DNA of 52,507 nucleotides from Syntrophobacterales bacterium (GCA_023512475.1 JAILZL010000019.1:1-52507), one strand, 5' to 3'. Shown: positions 6,970 through 16,531, numbered from the stretch's first letter. Notes: generated by a model not told the origin, from the letters alone. Translations and numbers: made by a program.

Positions 6970-8750
6970 AGGCCCCTGGCCGGGAGCCTCTCCTCCAGCT
7001 CCCGGATCTTGCGGCGCAGACTGGGAAGATCCGGATTCTCCAGCTCCAGGGCCCGGCGGTACATGCGCAAAGCCTCGGGCAGGCGGTTTTGTTTGCGGTA
7101 GGCGTCCCCCAGGTGCTCCGCCACCGTGGCGTCGGTGGGCAGCTTTTCAAAGGCCCGCTCCAGCTCCGCCACCGCCTTGTCGTAGCGGCCCTTCTTGTAA
7201 TAGACCCAGCCCAGGCTGTCAATGATGTGGCCGCTGTCCGGCTTCAGGCGCAGGGCCGCCTTGATGAGGCGCTCGGCCTCCTCCAGGTTGATGCCCATCT
7301 CGGCATAGGTATAGCCCAGGAAATTCAAGGCATCCGGGTTGTCCGGGTCCAGCTCCAGAACCTTTTTGACCCGGTCAATGCTCTCCTGGCGGCGCTTTAG
7401 TTTTTCCAGGATATAGGCCAGCCGGAGGTGCAGCTCCACTGAGCGGGGCAGTCGTTCCAGGCCCTCCTCCAGCACCGCCTGGGCCCGGTGGAACATGGCC
7501 TCCTCTTCGTGATAGAGGGCCAGGGCGAGGTATACCTCCTCCCGGTCCGGCGCCGCCTTCTTGACCTCCTCCAGGATGCGGCGGGCCTGATCCACGTCCC
7601 GGCGCTGATAGCGCAGGTAGGCGAGCCTCAGGCGCGCCGGCACATAGTGTTCGGACCCCGGCCGGATGGCCTCATACTCCTGGATGGCCCCGGCCAGGTC
7701 CCCCTTCTCCTCCAGGGCCAAACCGATGAGGTAGCGCACCTGCTCCCCGTAGCGGGGCCGGCTGACCAGGGGCCTGAGCTCCTTCAAGGCCTCCTCGTGG
7801 TATTTCTGCTCCAGGTAGATGATGCCCACTTGCAGCAGGGCCTCGGGATCGTTCTTCTCCAGGCGGCGGAATTTGGCCAGCGCCCGGGTGGCCTCGGCAT
7901 ACTGCCCCGCCATCAGGTGCAGGCGGCCGATGTTGGCCCACACCCGGGAATTCTGGGGCTGGATCCTGAGGATGCGGCGGTAATAACCCAGGGCCCGGGC
8001 GTAGTGCTTCTCCCGTTCCGCCACCGCCGCCAGGTCCATCAGGGCGGGGACGAACTCCGGGTCATAGTCCAGCACCCGCTGCAGCTGGCTTTTGGCCTCC
8101 TGCACCTGGTCCATCTCCAGATAGAAGCGGCCCAGGTAGTAATACGCCGGGATGAGATCCGGCTGCATTTTCAGGAGCTCCTTCACCATGCGGATGGCCT
8201 TGGGGAACCGGCGCTGCTGGGCGTACAGGGCGGCCAGGAAGATGCGGGCCTCCCGGCTCTCGGGGTTCAGCACCAGGATGCGCTCATACTCCAGCACCGC
8301 CTCCTGGAGCTGGTTGAGGCTGACATGCAGGCCGGCCAGGAGGAAGTGGGCCTCCTGACTTCTGGGGTCCACCTTCAGGGCCTTTTCCACGTGGGCCAGG
8401 GCATCCTTGAGGTCCCCCTGCCGCTGGTAGAGGGTGGCCACCTCGATGCGCAGCAGGACCGCCTCGGGGTCGAAGCGCAGGGCCTCCTCATACTCCCGGA
8501 TGGCTCCGGGGAGATTTTCCTCCAGCAGCCACCGTTGGGCCCGCAGGTAATGGAAATACGCCTGGGCGCGGTCACCGGCGGACTCCGGGGACTCGGGGGT
8601 CCGGGCGGACACCAGGCCGCTCAGGGTCTGGCAGCCCACCGCCGCCAAAAGAAGGAGGCCGGCCACGGCCGTAAGGATCCAGCCCGCCCAAGGGCAGGCC
8701 CGCCCGGGAGCCCCCGGAGCCAGCCGCCTGGGCGACGCCCCGGGGCTCAA
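6966..8750 (-). CDS. TPR-repeat lipoprotein
   Basis: About 594 residues. After a basic leader there is a hydrophobic segment WILTAVAGLLLLAAVGC with a lipobox cysteine, then about fourteen tetratricopeptide repeats covering nearly the whole protein (for example GAIREYEEALRFDPEAV, DALAHVEKALKVDPRS). TPR arrays of this type are scaffolds in envelope assembly or polysaccharide export. The start is uncertain: a TTG at 8750 overlaps the rpoH stop (TTGA), while a TTG at 8780 lies within rpoH. It is the third cistron after hisF and rpoH. Confidence 0.85.
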   Translation of the reverse strand: MSPGASPRRLAPGAPGRACPWAGWILTAVAGLLLLAAVGCQTLSGLVSARTPESPESAGDRAQAYFHYLRAQRWLLEENLPGAIREYEEALRFDPEAVLLRIEVATLYQRQGDLKDALAHVEKALKVDPRSQEAHFLLAGLHVSLNQLQEAVLEYERILVLNPESREARIFLAALYAQQRRFPKAIRMVKELLKMQPDLIPAYYYLGRFYLEMDQVQEAKSQLQRVLDYDPEFVPALMDLAAVAEREKHYARALGYYRRILRIQPQNSRVWANIGRLHLMAGQYAEATRALAKFRRLEKNDPEALLQVGIIYLEQKYHEEALKELRPLVSRPRYGEQVRYLIGLALEEKGDLAGAIQEYEAIRPGSEHYVPARLRLAYLRYQRRDVDQARRILEEVKKAAPDREEVYLALALYHEEEAMFHRAQAVLEEGLERLPRSVELHLRLAYILEKLKRRQESIDRVKKVLELDPDNPDALNFLGYTYAEMGINLEEAERLIKAALRLKPDSGHIIDSLGWVYYKKGRYDKAVAELERAFEKLPTDATVAEHLGDAYRKQNRLPEALRMYRRALELENPDLPSLRRKIRELEERLPARGL

Positions 8751-9739
8751 TCCACGGCGCTGGTGTGCAGTTCTTCCCAATCCGGTATCTCGCTTTTCAG
8801 GTAATGGCGCAGCTTTTTGATGAGGCGGTCTTCGATCTGGCGCACCCGCTCCCGGGAGATGCCGTGGCGGGCCCCGATCTCCTGCAGGGTCAGGGGTTTT
8901 TCCGCCAGCAGCCGCAGATCGAGGATATCCCGTTCCTTGTCGTTCAGTTCCTGGCGGAACTCCGCGAGCTTCTGGCGGAAGAGGGTCTTCATCTCGCTTT
9001 CCGCCAGCACTTCCTCCACCTGGGGTTCCGTGGAGGTGAGGAAATTCTTGTGAAATTCCTCGGAGCCTTCCTTGAGGGGCGCGTCCAGGGAGAGCTCCCA
9101 GCCGCCCAGGCGCTGCTCCATTTCAATGACCTCCTCCTCCTTCACCTGGAGCACGTCGGAGAGCAGCTTGGGCCCCGGCTCAAAACCCAGGGCGCGCAGT
9201 TTTTCCTTTTCCTTCTTCAGGTTGTAGAACAACTTGCGCTGGGACTGGGTGGTGCCGATCTTCACCAGCTTCCAGTTGTCCATGATGAACTTGAGGATAT
9301 AGGCCTTGATCCAGAAGGAGGCATAATACGACAGCTTGATGCCCCGGTAGGGGTCGAACTTTTTGATGGCCTGCATCAGACCGATGTTCCCCTCCTGGAT
9401 GAGGTCCAGGAGGTTGCGCATCCAGTATTTCTGAAACTCCAGGGCGATCTTGATGACCAGACGCAGATTGCTGGTGATGAGGCGATAGGCGATCTCCGGG
9501 TCCCCGGTCTCCTTGTAGCGGACGGTGAGCTCCTTCTCCTCCTCCGGGGTGAGGAGCTTGAAGCGGTTGGCCTCCCGGATATACCGTTGCAGGGGGTCGA
9601 ACTCCGCCGGGATCGGGAGGGCCGCCTCCTCTTCCTCCTCCAGCGGCTCCTCCACCTCGGGCTCCAGGACCTCCTCCTCGCCCCCCAGCTCCTCCAGAGG
9701 CTCCTCGAATTCGATCTCCGGCTCGTAATGGTGGCTCAT
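8747..9739 (-). CDS. rpoH: RNA polymerase sigma-32 type factor (RpoH family)
   Basis: 330 residues. An acidic N-terminal extension of about 45 residues ([18 protein letters not shown]) precedes sigma region 2 ([44 protein letters not shown]). The region between 2 and 3 carries [15 protein letters not shown], the RpoH box that sets sigma-32 apart from other group 3 factors. Region 4 ends in the helix-turn-helix [28 protein letters not shown]. It should direct heat-shock or general stress promoters. The ATG at 9739 lies 25 bases after hisF on the same strand, so it appears cotranscribed with histidine genes, and its end overlaps the TPR gene. Confidence 0.93.
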   Translation of the reverse strand: MSHHYEPEIEFEEPLEELGGEEEVLEPEVEEPLEEEEEAALPIPAEFDPLQRYIREANRFKLLTPEEEKELTVRYKETGDPEIAYRLITSNLRLVIKIALEFQKYWMRNLLDLIQEGNIGLMQAIKKFDPYRGIKLSYYASFWIKAYILKFIMDNWKLVKIGTTQSQRKLFYNLKKEKEKLRALGFEPGPKLLSDVLQVKEEEVIEMEQRLGGWELSLDAPLKEGSEEFHKNFLTSTEPQVEEVLAESEMKTLFRQKLAEFRQELNDKERDILDLRLLAEKPLTLQEIGARHGISRERVRQIEDRLIKKLRHYLKSEIPDWEELHTSAVD

Positions 9740-9764
9740 AGCGCACCTTCGTCTCCGGGCCGTC

Positions 9765-10544
9765 TCACCAGGTGAGGCGCACCGGGATGCCCTGTTGGGC
9801 CAGATATTCCTTGATCTCCGGGATGGTGTAGGTGCCGTAATGGACCATGGAGGCGATGAGGGCGGCATCGGCCCGCCCCCGGGTGAGAACCTCCGCCAGA
9901 TGCTCGGGCCTCCCGGCACCGCCGGAGGCGATCACCGGGATGGACACAGCCTCGGAGATCATCCGGGTCACCGTCAGCTCATACCCGTCCTGGGTGCCGT
10001 CGGCATCAATGGAATTGAGGCAGATCTCCCCGGCGCCCAACCGTTCCGCTTCCCGGGCCCACCACAGGGCGTCCATCCCCATGGGCGTCCGGCCGCCGTG
10101 GATGACCACTTCATAGCCGCTGGGAATCCGGGGCGACGGCGGCACCCGCTTCACGTCCATCCCCAGCACAATGCATTGGCTCCCGAAGGCTTCGGCTCCC
10201 TGGGCGATGATCCGGGGGTTTTGCACCGCGGCGGTGTTGACGCTCACCTTCTCGGCCCCCGCCAGGAGCACCTCCCGCATGTCCTCCAGAGTGCGAATGC
10301 CGCCGCCCACGGAGAAAGGGATGAAGATCACCCGGGCCACCCGGCGCACCACCTCGATCATGATGGCCCGGCGGTCGCTGGAGGCGGTGATGTCATAGAA
10401 GACCAGCTCATCCGCCCCGGTGTCGTAGTAATACCTGGCCATCTCCACCGGGTCGCCGATGTCCACATTGTTTTGAAACTTGATCCCTTTGGTGGTCCGG
10501 CCGTCCCGGACGTCCAGGCAGGGGATGATGCGCTTACTGAGCAA
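9765..10544 (-). CDS. hisF: Imidazole glycerol phosphate synthase, cyclase subunit
   Basis: 259 residues, the full size of HisF. This (beta/alpha)8 barrel closes the imidazole ring in histidine synthesis using ammonia from HisH. The two catalytic aspartates are in PCLDVRDGR (D11) and GMDVKR. Phosphate-binding loops are VGGGIRT and [10 protein letters not shown]. The start overlaps the end of hisH by 11 bases, as expected for subunits of one complex. No other his genes are in the window. Confidence 0.97.
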   Translation of the reverse strand: MLSKRIIPCLDVRDGRTTKGIKFQNNVDIGDPVEMARYYYDTGADELVFYDITASSDRRAIMIEVVRRVARVIFIPFSVGGGIRTLEDMREVLLAGAEKVSVNTAAVQNPRIIAQGAEAFGSQCIVLGMDVKRVPPSPRIPSGYEVVIHGGRTPMGMDALWWAREAERLGAGEICLNSIDADGTQDGYELTVTRMISEAVSIPVIASGGAGRPEHLAEVLTRGRADAALIASMVHYGTYTIPEIKEYLAQQGIPVRLTW

Positions 10545-11154
10545 GGGTGCCGTCCCAGGCCAGGAAATTGGCCAGGATGTGCAGTCCGAAGCGGCCGCTC
10601 TTCTCCGGATGGAACTGGGTGGCCACCAGATTCTCCCACGCCACGGCGCTCACAAAGGGGCGGCCGTGCTCCGTGATGCCGGCCACCATCTCCGGCCGGG
10701 CCGGTTCCGGGAAATAACTGTGGACAAAATAATACTCGGCCGTGGGTGGCAGGCCGGCGAACACCGGATGTGGCCGCACAAAGTCCACCCGGTTCCAGCC
10801 CATGTGGGGGATTTTGATCCCCGGCAGCCGGGGCAGAGCCCGGGCGCGGCCGGGAAGAAGCCCGAGGCAGGAGGCGTCGTTCTCCTCGCTGGACTCCAGA
10901 ATGATCTGGGCGCCCAGACAGATGCCCAGCACGGGCACCCCCCGGGCCGTGACCTGCCGCAGGGCCTCGTCCAGCCTCCGCTGCTTAAGCACCGCCATGG
11001 CCTGGCCGGCGGCGCCCACCCCGGGAAAGATCACCCGTTCAGCCTGGGCCACCACCTCCGGTGCGTCGGTCACCCGGCTCCGGGCCCCCAGGGCGGTCAA
11101 AGCCCGCACCACGCTGGCCAGGTTGCCGGCCTGGTAATCCACCACCACTACCAT
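10534..11154 (-). CDS. hisH: Imidazole glycerol phosphate synthase, glutaminase subunit
   Basis: 206 residues, a class I glutamine amidotransferase domain. The nucleophile cysteine lies in GICLGAQI, and the His-Glu pair in TQFHPEKSG. The start [14 protein letters not shown] is typical of HisH. It feeds ammonia to HisF, encoded directly downstream. It is the first gene of a run of seven minus-strand genes down to 5300. A TATAAT element at 11183-11188, about 29 bases before the start codon, is the likely -10 of its promoter. Confidence 0.96.
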   Translation of the reverse strand: MVVVVDYQAGNLASVVRALTALGARSRVTDAPEVVAQAERVIFPGVGAAGQAMAVLKQRRLDEALRQVTARGVPVLGICLGAQIILESSEENDASCLGLLPGRARALPRLPGIKIPHMGWNRVDFVRPHPVFAGLPPTAEYYFVHSYFPEPARPEMVAGITEHGRPFVSAVAWENLVATQFHPEKSGRFGLHILANFLAWDGTLAQ

Positions 11155-11359
11155 AAGCCGATTATGGGCACGGAAATTCTGAATTATATGACATCTTCAG
11201 TTTATCAGAGGCGGGCGTCGGGCGTCAATGAGATTCCCCCGGCAGAGGCCGGCGGCGGTCCCCTGCCTCTCAGGCCCGCCGCCTGCCGGCGCCTCCGGTC
11301 CGACTCTTCGGCCTGCGTCCCGGACCGGACAGGGGTCTGGCCGGATTATCCTGTATTTT

Positions 11360-11415
11360 CCTGAGGTTGCTCTCAGGGTTTTCCCTTGACATCTTCTGGA
11401 GGCGGTATCTATAAT
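11360..11415 (+). promoter_or_regulatory. Consensus sigma-70 promoter with upstream palindrome
   Basis: A perfect -35 TTGACA (11386-11391) and perfect -10 TATAAT (11410-11415) are separated by 18 bases, 54 bases before the outer-membrane protein gene. Nine bases before the -35 lies the palindrome CCTGAG-gttgct-CTCAGG (11360-11377), a possible operator. Strength and placement suggest high expression of the downstream gene. Confidence 0.85.
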
Positions 11416-11469
11416 GCAGCCACTGAACCGCAGGCCGCCCGCCTGCGCCATCTCTGAGGGGGGATCATC

Positions 11470-12309
11470 ATGTTGGGGACGATGTGGGGACGCGCTGCCG
11501 CGCTGCTGCTCGTGGTGGCCCTGACGGCCGGTGCCCCGAGACCGGCCCGGGCCTCCTCGGCCGCCACCGGCGCCACCGTGGCCCAGGCCGTGGGGTTCGG
11601 CGCCTTGGCCGCCGCCTTTGCCTATTTTGCCTGGCTCAACCGTCCGGCCGCCCAAGGCACAGTGGACTGGGGCGTCAAAGGCCCCGGCGGCTTTTTCATC
11701 GGCGGCTTCCTCGGCGGCGGCTTTGTCCAGTCCGCCCGCTGGCAGTTGGAACAGGCCGGAGCCACCACCTCCCGGGTGAACTTCGAGCCCGGCCTCCTGG
11801 GGGGCCTCAAGGCCGGGTATTTCCTGCACAGCTTCCCGTATCTCGGGGCGGAAATCGAATTCATGTTCGACAGGCACAACACCGGCAGCGCCCAGGTGGG
11901 TTTGAGCCGGCCGGTGCGGGGCTCCACCAGCGCCGTCCTCCCGGTGTACCACATCAATGTGAGCACCCTGGCCTTCCATTTCCTGGCCCGCTACGGCTTT
12001 CTGCCGGACAAGGAGGTGCCCTTCGGCCGCCTGCAGCCCTATGTGGGCCTGGGCCCCGGCTTTGTCATCCTCTGGTCCACCTATGACTCCGCCAAGAACT
12101 TCTCCCTGGAGGCCTCCGCCGGGGTGCGGTACATGGTGCGCAAAAACCTCTCTTTGTTCGCGGAATACAAATTCAGCCAGCAGTGGGAAGTGGAGCTCAA
12201 TCCCATGCGCTACAGCCTGCCCGGGGTCCCGGGTCAGTTCTCGGACAAGGCCACCTTTGATTTCACCGCGCATCGCTTTGCCGTGGGAGTGGCCTTCCAT
12301 TTCCTATAA
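11470..12309 (+). CDS. Outer-membrane beta-barrel protein
   Basis: 279 residues. The signal peptide MLGTMWGRAAALLLVVALTAG ends near APRPARA. The rest is an OmpA/OmpW-like eight-strand barrel pattern: alternating hydrophobic strands (GGLKAGYFLHSFPYLGAEIEFMF, LQPYVGLGPGFVIL, NLSLFAEYKFSQQWEVEL) and a C-terminal strand ending in an aromatic-rich FAVGVAFHFL, a usual insertion signal for the Bam machine. A stretch of about 30 residues (QAVGFGALAAAFAYFAWL) before the barrel is hydrophobic and unusual. GAGGGGG precedes the ATG. It is driven by the consensus promoter at 11386-11415 and stands alone. The substrate or function is unknown. Confidence 0.82.
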   Translation: MLGTMWGRAAALLLVVALTAGAPRPARASSAATGATVAQAVGFGALAAAFAYFAWLNRPAAQGTVDWGVKGPGGFFIGGFLGGGFVQSARWQLEQAGATTSRVNFEPGLLGGLKAGYFLHSFPYLGAEIEFMFDRHNTGSAQVGLSRPVRGSTSAVLPVYHINVSTLAFHFLARYGFLPDKEVPFGRLQPYVGLGPGFVILWSTYDSAKNFSLEASAGVRYMVRKNLSLFAEYKFSQQWEVELNPMRYSLPGVPGQFSDKATFDFTAHRFAVGVAFHFL

Positions 12310-12425
12310 GTCAAGCTGAGAAGGACGAAAAACCGCCGGCCGGCCGCCTGGTCACCGGCTTTCCGGAGGGAAAGGAAAGGCGGCCGGCGGGATCGCGCCG
12401 GAGCGGGAGGAGCCGTCACGCCCCC

Positions 12426-14021
12426 ATGAAACTGGTCACCGCCGCCGACATGCGGGAGCTGGACCGCCGCACCATCGAGGAGGTGGGCGTCCCTTCCCTC
12501 GTGCTCATGGAGAATGCCGGCCGGAGCACTTATCTGGTGCTGCGCCGGGAGTTCCCGGACCTCAGGGGTCCGGTGGCGGTGCTGGCCGGCCGGGGCAACA
12601 ACGGCGGCGACGGCTGTGTGGTGGCCCGCTATGCCGCCAACGCCGGCCTGCCGGTCTGGGTGCTTCTCGTGGCCCGCCGGGAGCAGGTCTCCGGCGACGC
12701 CCGGGTCAACCTGGAGATTCTGGACCGCCTGGGGGTGGAGGTGGTGGAGGTCCCGGAGGCGGAGGTCTTCCGGGAGCACCTGCCCCGTCTGCGGGAAGCG
12801 GGGCTGATCGTGGATGCCCTGTTGGGCACCGGCCTCAACGCCCCGGTGCGGGGTCTCCTGGCCGAGGTCATCGAGGCGGCGGGCCGCCTGCCGGTGCCGG
12901 TGCTGGCGGTGGACATCCCCTCGGGACTGTGCGCCGATACGGGCCAGGTCCTGGGAGTGGCCCTCCGGGCGGAGGTGACCGTCACCTACGGGCTCCCCAA
13001 GCTGGGACAGATCCTGCCGCCGGGCCGGGAGCTCTGCGGCCGCCTCTTTCGGGTGGACATCAGCATCCCCCCGCACCTCCTCCGGCCCCTTCCCACGGAG
13101 CTGGCCGAGGCCCAAGAGATGGCAGGCCTGGTGCCTGCCCGGCCCTTTGCGGCCCACAAGGGCACCTTCGGCCATGCGGTGGTGCTGGCGGGGAGCGTGG
13201 GCAAGACCGGCGCCGCGGCCCTGGCCGGGGAGGCGGCCCTCAGGGCCGGGGCCGGCCTGGTGACCGTGGCGGTGCCGGAGAGCCTCAACGACATCCTGGA
13301 GGTGAAGCTCACCGAGGTGATGAGCCTGCCCCTGCCGGAGGTGCCGGAGGTCCGGGCCCTGAGCCGGCGGGCCCTCCCGCCGCTGTGGGAGTTTCTCCGG
13401 GACAAGACGGCCCTGGCCCTGGGGCCCGGCCTGGGGACCCATCCGGAAACCCGGGAGCTGGTGCAGGAGCTGGTGCGCACCCTGCCCCTGCCGCTGGTCA
13501 TTGACGCGGACGGCGTCAACTGCCTGGCCGGGGCCGGGGAGTGCCTGCTCCAGGCCCCCGCCTCCCGGATTCTCACCCCCCACCCCGGGGAGCTGGCCCG
13601 CTTCCTGGGGGCCGCCACCGCCGACCTCCAGGCCCGCCGCCTGGAGGTGGCCCGGGAGACCGCAAGGAATTATCAGTGCCTGGTGGTGCTCAAGGGCGCC
13701 CAGACCGTGGTCGCGGCCCCCGACGGCCGCCTCAGCATCAATCCCACCGGCAACCCCGGCTTGGCCAGCGGCGGCACCGGCGATGTCCTCACCGGGTTGA
13801 TCGGGGGCCTGCTGGCCCAGCGCCTGGCCCCCTGGGACGCCGCCCGCCTGGGAGTCTACCTCCACGGGCTGGCGGCGGACTATCTGGCCGCCGACCTGGG
13901 TCCCCGGGGCTTCGCTGCCGGCGACCTTTTGAGGGTGCTGCCCCGGGCCCTGGCCGATCTGGCCGCGGGCCGCATCCCTCCCCCGGAAGGTGACCCATGT
14001 ATACAGCGCGTGATATCATGA
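12426..14021 (+). CDS. nnr: Bifunctional NAD(P)H-hydrate epimerase / dehydratase
   Basis: 531 residues with two domains. The N-terminal YjeF-type epimerase (1-215) has MENAGRS and the loop AGRGNNGGDG. The C-terminal ribokinase-like ADP-dependent dehydratase (about 225-520) has HKGTFGHAVVLAGS, TPHPGELARFLG and the glycine loop ASGGTGDVLTGLIGG. It repairs hydrated, damaged NADH and NADPH. Its 3' end overlaps the CBS gene by 25 bases, and tsaE follows. A long GC-rich hairpin lies in the gap before it (12342-12392). Confidence 0.96.
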   Translation: MKLVTAADMRELDRRTIEEVGVPSLVLMENAGRSTYLVLRREFPDLRGPVAVLAGRGNNGGDGCVVARYAANAGLPVWVLLVARREQVSGDARVNLEILDRLGVEVVEVPEAEVFREHLPRLREAGLIVDALLGTGLNAPVRGLLAEVIEAAGRLPVPVLAVDIPSGLCADTGQVLGVALRAEVTVTYGLPKLGQILPPGRELCGRLFRVDISIPPHLLRPLPTELAEAQEMAGLVPARPFAAHKGTFGHAVVLAGSVGKTGAAALAGEAALRAGAGLVTVAVPESLNDILEVKLTEVMSLPLPEVPEVRALSRRALPPLWEFLRDKTALALGPGLGTHPETRELVQELVRTLPLPLVIDADGVNCLAGAGECLLQAPASRILTPHPGELARFLGAATADLQARRLEVARETARNYQCLVVLKGAQTVVAAPDGRLSINPTGNPGLASGGTGDVLTGLIGGLLAQRLAPWDAARLGVYLHGLAADYLAADLGPRGFAAGDLLRVLPRALADLAAGRIPPPEGDPCIQRVIS

Positions 14022-14455
14022 CCCGGGAGGTGGTCACCGCCGGCCCCGAGGATTCGGTGGAAGACCTGGCCCGCCTCCTGGCCGAAAGGCGCATCAGCGG
14101 GGTGCCGGTGGTGGACGACCAGGGCCGGGTGCTGGGGGTGGTGACCCAGTCCGACCTGCTCAAACGCACCCGGGAGCCCACTTTGCCCGTGGCTCTGAAT
14201 ATCCTGGATCTGCACCTCTTTTTGGAAACTCCGGGCCGCTTCCGCCAGCGCCTGGAAAAGCTTTTGGGCCACACGGTGCGGCAGGTGATGAGCAGTCCGG
14301 CCATCACCGTGGCGCCGGACACCCCGGTGTCCGAGCTGGCCCGCCTCATGGAGGACAAGGGCATCCACACCCTGCCGGTGGTGGAGGAGGGCAGACTGGT
14401 GGGCATCGTGGGCAAGCTGGATCTCATCCGGGTGCTGGCCCGACCGTCGGCGTGA
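13997..14455 (+). CDS. Tandem CBS-domain protein
   Basis: 152 residues made of two CBS motifs. The first (MYTARDIMTREVVTAGPEDSVEDLARLL ... VVDDQGRVLGVVTQSDLL) is separated by about 35 residues from the second (VRQVMSSPAITVAPDTPVSELARLM ... VEEGRLVGIVGKLDLI). Paired CBS motifs form a Bateman module that binds adenine nucleotides and acts as an energy sensor. There is no catalytic domain, so it presumably regulates a partner. It starts inside the end of nnr and ends within the GTG start of tsaE. Confidence 0.93.
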   Translation: MYTARDIMTREVVTAGPEDSVEDLARLLAERRISGVPVVDDQGRVLGVVTQSDLLKRTREPTLPVALNILDLHLFLETPGRFRQRLEKLLGHTVRQVMSSPAITVAPDTPVSELARLMEDKGIHTLPVVEEGRLVGIVGKLDLIRVLARPSA

Positions 14456-14931
14456 AGGAGCACACCTGGCACAGCGCCAGCCCCGAGGCCACCCGGCATT
14501 TGGCCGCCCGCCTGGGGCGCCTCCTTAAGCCCGGCGATGTGGTGGCCCTCATGGGGGAGCTGGGCGCCGGCAAGACGGAATTTGTCCGGGGGCTGGCCGC
14601 CGGCCTGGACGTCGCCCCGGACACTCCCGTGTCTTCCCCCAGCTTCGTTCTGGCCCATGAATACCCGGGGCGCCTGCCCCTGGTGCACCTGGACCTCTAC
14701 CGCCTGGATGTCATCCCCCCGGAGCTGCTGCCGGATCTGGAGGACTATCTTTTCGGGGAGCGGGTGGCGGCGGTGGAGTGGGCCGAGCGGCTGGGGGGGC
14801 TGGTGCCGGAGCATTATCTGGAAGTACGCCTCACGGTGACCGGGGAGACCACCCGGGAGATCACCCTGGTCGGCCACGGCCGCCGAGGGGAGGAACTGGT
14901 GGCGGCCCTGGCGGCGACGCCGGAGGGCTGA
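14452..14931 (+). CDS. tsaE: tRNA threonylcarbamoyladenosine synthesis ATPase TsaE
   Basis: 159 residues. The Walker A is GELGAGKTEFVRG (about 35-47). The block SPSFVLAHEYPGRLPLVHLDLYRL and the following EDYLFGERVAAVEWAERL are signature parts of TsaE, the ATPase that works with TsaB and TsaD to make t6A37 on ANN-reading tRNAs. The start is GTG 14452, overlapping the CBS stop by four bases (GTGA). The nnr-tsaE neighbourhood is common in bacteria. Confidence 0.95.
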   Translation: MKEHTWHSASPEATRHLAARLGRLLKPGDVVALMGELGAGKTEFVRGLAAGLDVAPDTPVSSPSFVLAHEYPGRLPLVHLDLYRLDVIPPELLPDLEDYLFGERVAAVEWAERLGGLVPEHYLEVRLTVTGETTREITLVGHGRRGEELVAALAATPEG

Positions 14932-15077
14932 CCCGGCCCTGTCTGAGGATGAACGCCACGGCCGGGCAGCACTCTTTCCCCCGCCCGGCCCCTGTGACCG
15001 GAACACCACCGGCGGGGGAAGCCCGCCCGGGGAGAGGGGACAGGAAAATCCCTGTCAACCCCATGGAGGAACGTGCG

Positions 15078-15779
15078 ATGCCCAAACCCATCTCCCAGCG
15101 TCGGGGGGTGCTGGTGCCCGACCCTGAAGTCCGCACCCTGCTGGAGCGCCTCCAGGATCGCCTCCAACCTTACCTGAAGTACCTCCTCCCTGCCCTGGGC
15201 CTCGTGGTGGTGCTGGCCGCAGGCTGGTGGCTCACCAGTCACTTCCGGGAGCGCCGGGCTCAGGCAGCCGCCGTGGCCTTGGCCGCCCTGCGCCCGCAGC
15301 TCTCCGATCCCGCCAAGGCCGGAGAGCTTCTGCCGGCCCTGGAGAAGATCATCCGGGAGCACTCCGGCACCCCGGCGGCTCTGGAGGCCGAGATGTTCCG
15401 GGCCCACCTGCTCTATCAGACCGGAAAGTACGAGGAGGCTCTGGCAGCCTACCGCCGCCTGGCCGCCGACTCCCGGGTGCAGCGCCAGCCGGGCCTGCGG
15501 GTCATGGTGACCGAAAGCGTGAGCTATTGCGAGGAGGCCCTGGGCCGCTTCCAGGAGGCCGCCGCCGCCCTGAAACCCCTGATAGAGGAGGTGGGTGGCC
15601 CTCTCCAGGGTGAGCTGCTCCGGCGTTACGCCGGGCTGGCGGAGAAGGCCGGCCAGCCCGAGGAGGCCCGCCGGGCCTGGGAGAAACTCCTGGAGCGCCC
15701 GCCGGTGCCGGCCCTGGTCCCCTATCTGAAAGAGAGGCTGGCGGCCACCACCCCCACTGAAGGCAAGCCCTCTCCATAA
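15078..15779 (+). CDS. Membrane-anchored TPR protein (YfgM-like)
   Basis: 233 residues. A cytosolic N-terminus of about 40 residues is followed by one membrane helix (YLLPALGLVVVLAAGWWL, about 43-60). A periplasmic helical part then carries TPR-like units (AALEAEMFRAHLLYQTGKYEEALAAYRRLAA). This is the layout of YfgM-type ancillary proteins of the Sec translocon. ATG 15078 is preceded by GGAGG with an 8-base gap; an in-frame ATG five codons upstream lacks a ribosome site. It probably belongs to the nnr-tsaE transcript despite a 146-base gap. Confidence 0.75.
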   Translation: MPKPISQRRGVLVPDPEVRTLLERLQDRLQPYLKYLLPALGLVVVLAAGWWLTSHFRERRAQAAAVALAALRPQLSDPAKAGELLPALEKIIREHSGTPAALEAEMFRAHLLYQTGKYEEALAAYRRLAADSRVQRQPGLRVMVTESVSYCEEALGRFQEAAAALKPLIEEVGGPLQGELLRRYAGLAEKAGQPEEARRAWEKLLERPPVPALVPYLKERLAATTPTEGKPSP

Positions 15780-16031
15780 GGATCCGGGGGAGGGGCCCAG
15801 GCAGCCGAGCCGGATCTCCCGGCGGCCGGGGGGCGGCACCTCTCACCGGGCCTGAATCCACCGCCGCCGCCGGTTTCAGGGAGACAGGGGAGGCCAGGGA
15901 CCCCCGGCCCCACTTCTCCACCCTCTCCCACCCCCACATCCTGGCCTGAGGCCTCGGCGCCGAGCTGGCAGGGGAGGGGAAATCCGCCTCCCCCGGTCCC
16001 CCTCCCCACCCCTTTCGCCCCACCCGGGCCC

Positions 16032-16469
16032 TCAGCGGCCCTGACGCAGCCGCTCCTGAACCAGGCTCAGGTTGAGGCGCACCAGGGGCTCCAGGTCCTG
16101 ATCGCCGTAGGCCGGCCCCCCGGGGCGAAAGGCCAGGCAGATGCCGTCCACGGCGCAGACCTGGTTCACCTTAAGGCGATAGCCCGCCGCCCTGGACAAA
16201 GCCCGCTCCAGGGTGGCCCGGGCGCCCGCCAGGTCCCCTTCCTTGACCTGAATATAGGCCAGGTTGTTCAGGGCCAGGGGATGATCAGGGTGCTTCTGCA
16301 GGATTTCCTGGTACAGCCTTTTGGCCTCGGGGAGCTTCCCCGCCTCCAGGAGGTCATAGCTTTGCACGAGGGCCTCCAGCACCTCCGGCTCCTCCTGGGC
16401 CCACACCGGGGCCGGCCCAAGCATCAGGACCCCTGCCAATACCAGCGTCAGCATGCCTCGGGTCGTCAT
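16032..16469 (-). CDS. Small exported TPR protein, paralogue 1
   Basis: 145 residues. The signal peptide MTTRGMLTLVLAGVLMLGPAPVWA is followed by one to two TPR units (PEAKRLYQEILQKHPDHPLALNNLAYIQVKEGDLAGARATLERAL). It ends with the block YRLKVNQVCAVDGICLAFRP and a short helix. The neighbouring gene 16580-17071 has the same order with YMVQVNRVCQVGGICVAFRP, so the two are tandem duplicates. The two cysteines (VC-x3-GIC) are conserved and could form a periplasmic disulfide or bind a ligand. I know no named family. ATG 16469 gives the signal peptide directly. Confidence 0.75.
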   Translation of the reverse strand: MTTRGMLTLVLAGVLMLGPAPVWAQEEPEVLEALVQSYDLLEAGKLPEAKRLYQEILQKHPDHPLALNNLAYIQVKEGDLAGARATLERALSRAAGYRLKVNQVCAVDGICLAFRPGGPAYGDQDLEPLVRLNLSLVQERLRQGR

Positions 16470-16531
16470 GGTCACACCTTTCTGCTGGGGTGATTCCCGG
16501 TTGTCCGGCTCCCTCCCCTGCCGGGGGCGGC

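Noticed and set aside
5656-7101. Long plus-strand frame antisense to the Mut7-C and lipoprotein genes
   Set aside because: The opposite strand has a lipobox protein and zinc-ribbon motifs with overlapping start and stop codons; the plus frame is low-complexity.
15780-16031. GC-rich gap after the YfgM-like gene as another full repeat copy
   Set aside because: It is C-rich with similar composition but lacks the GATGAGGCTGGCC core and the CAGGGTG ends.
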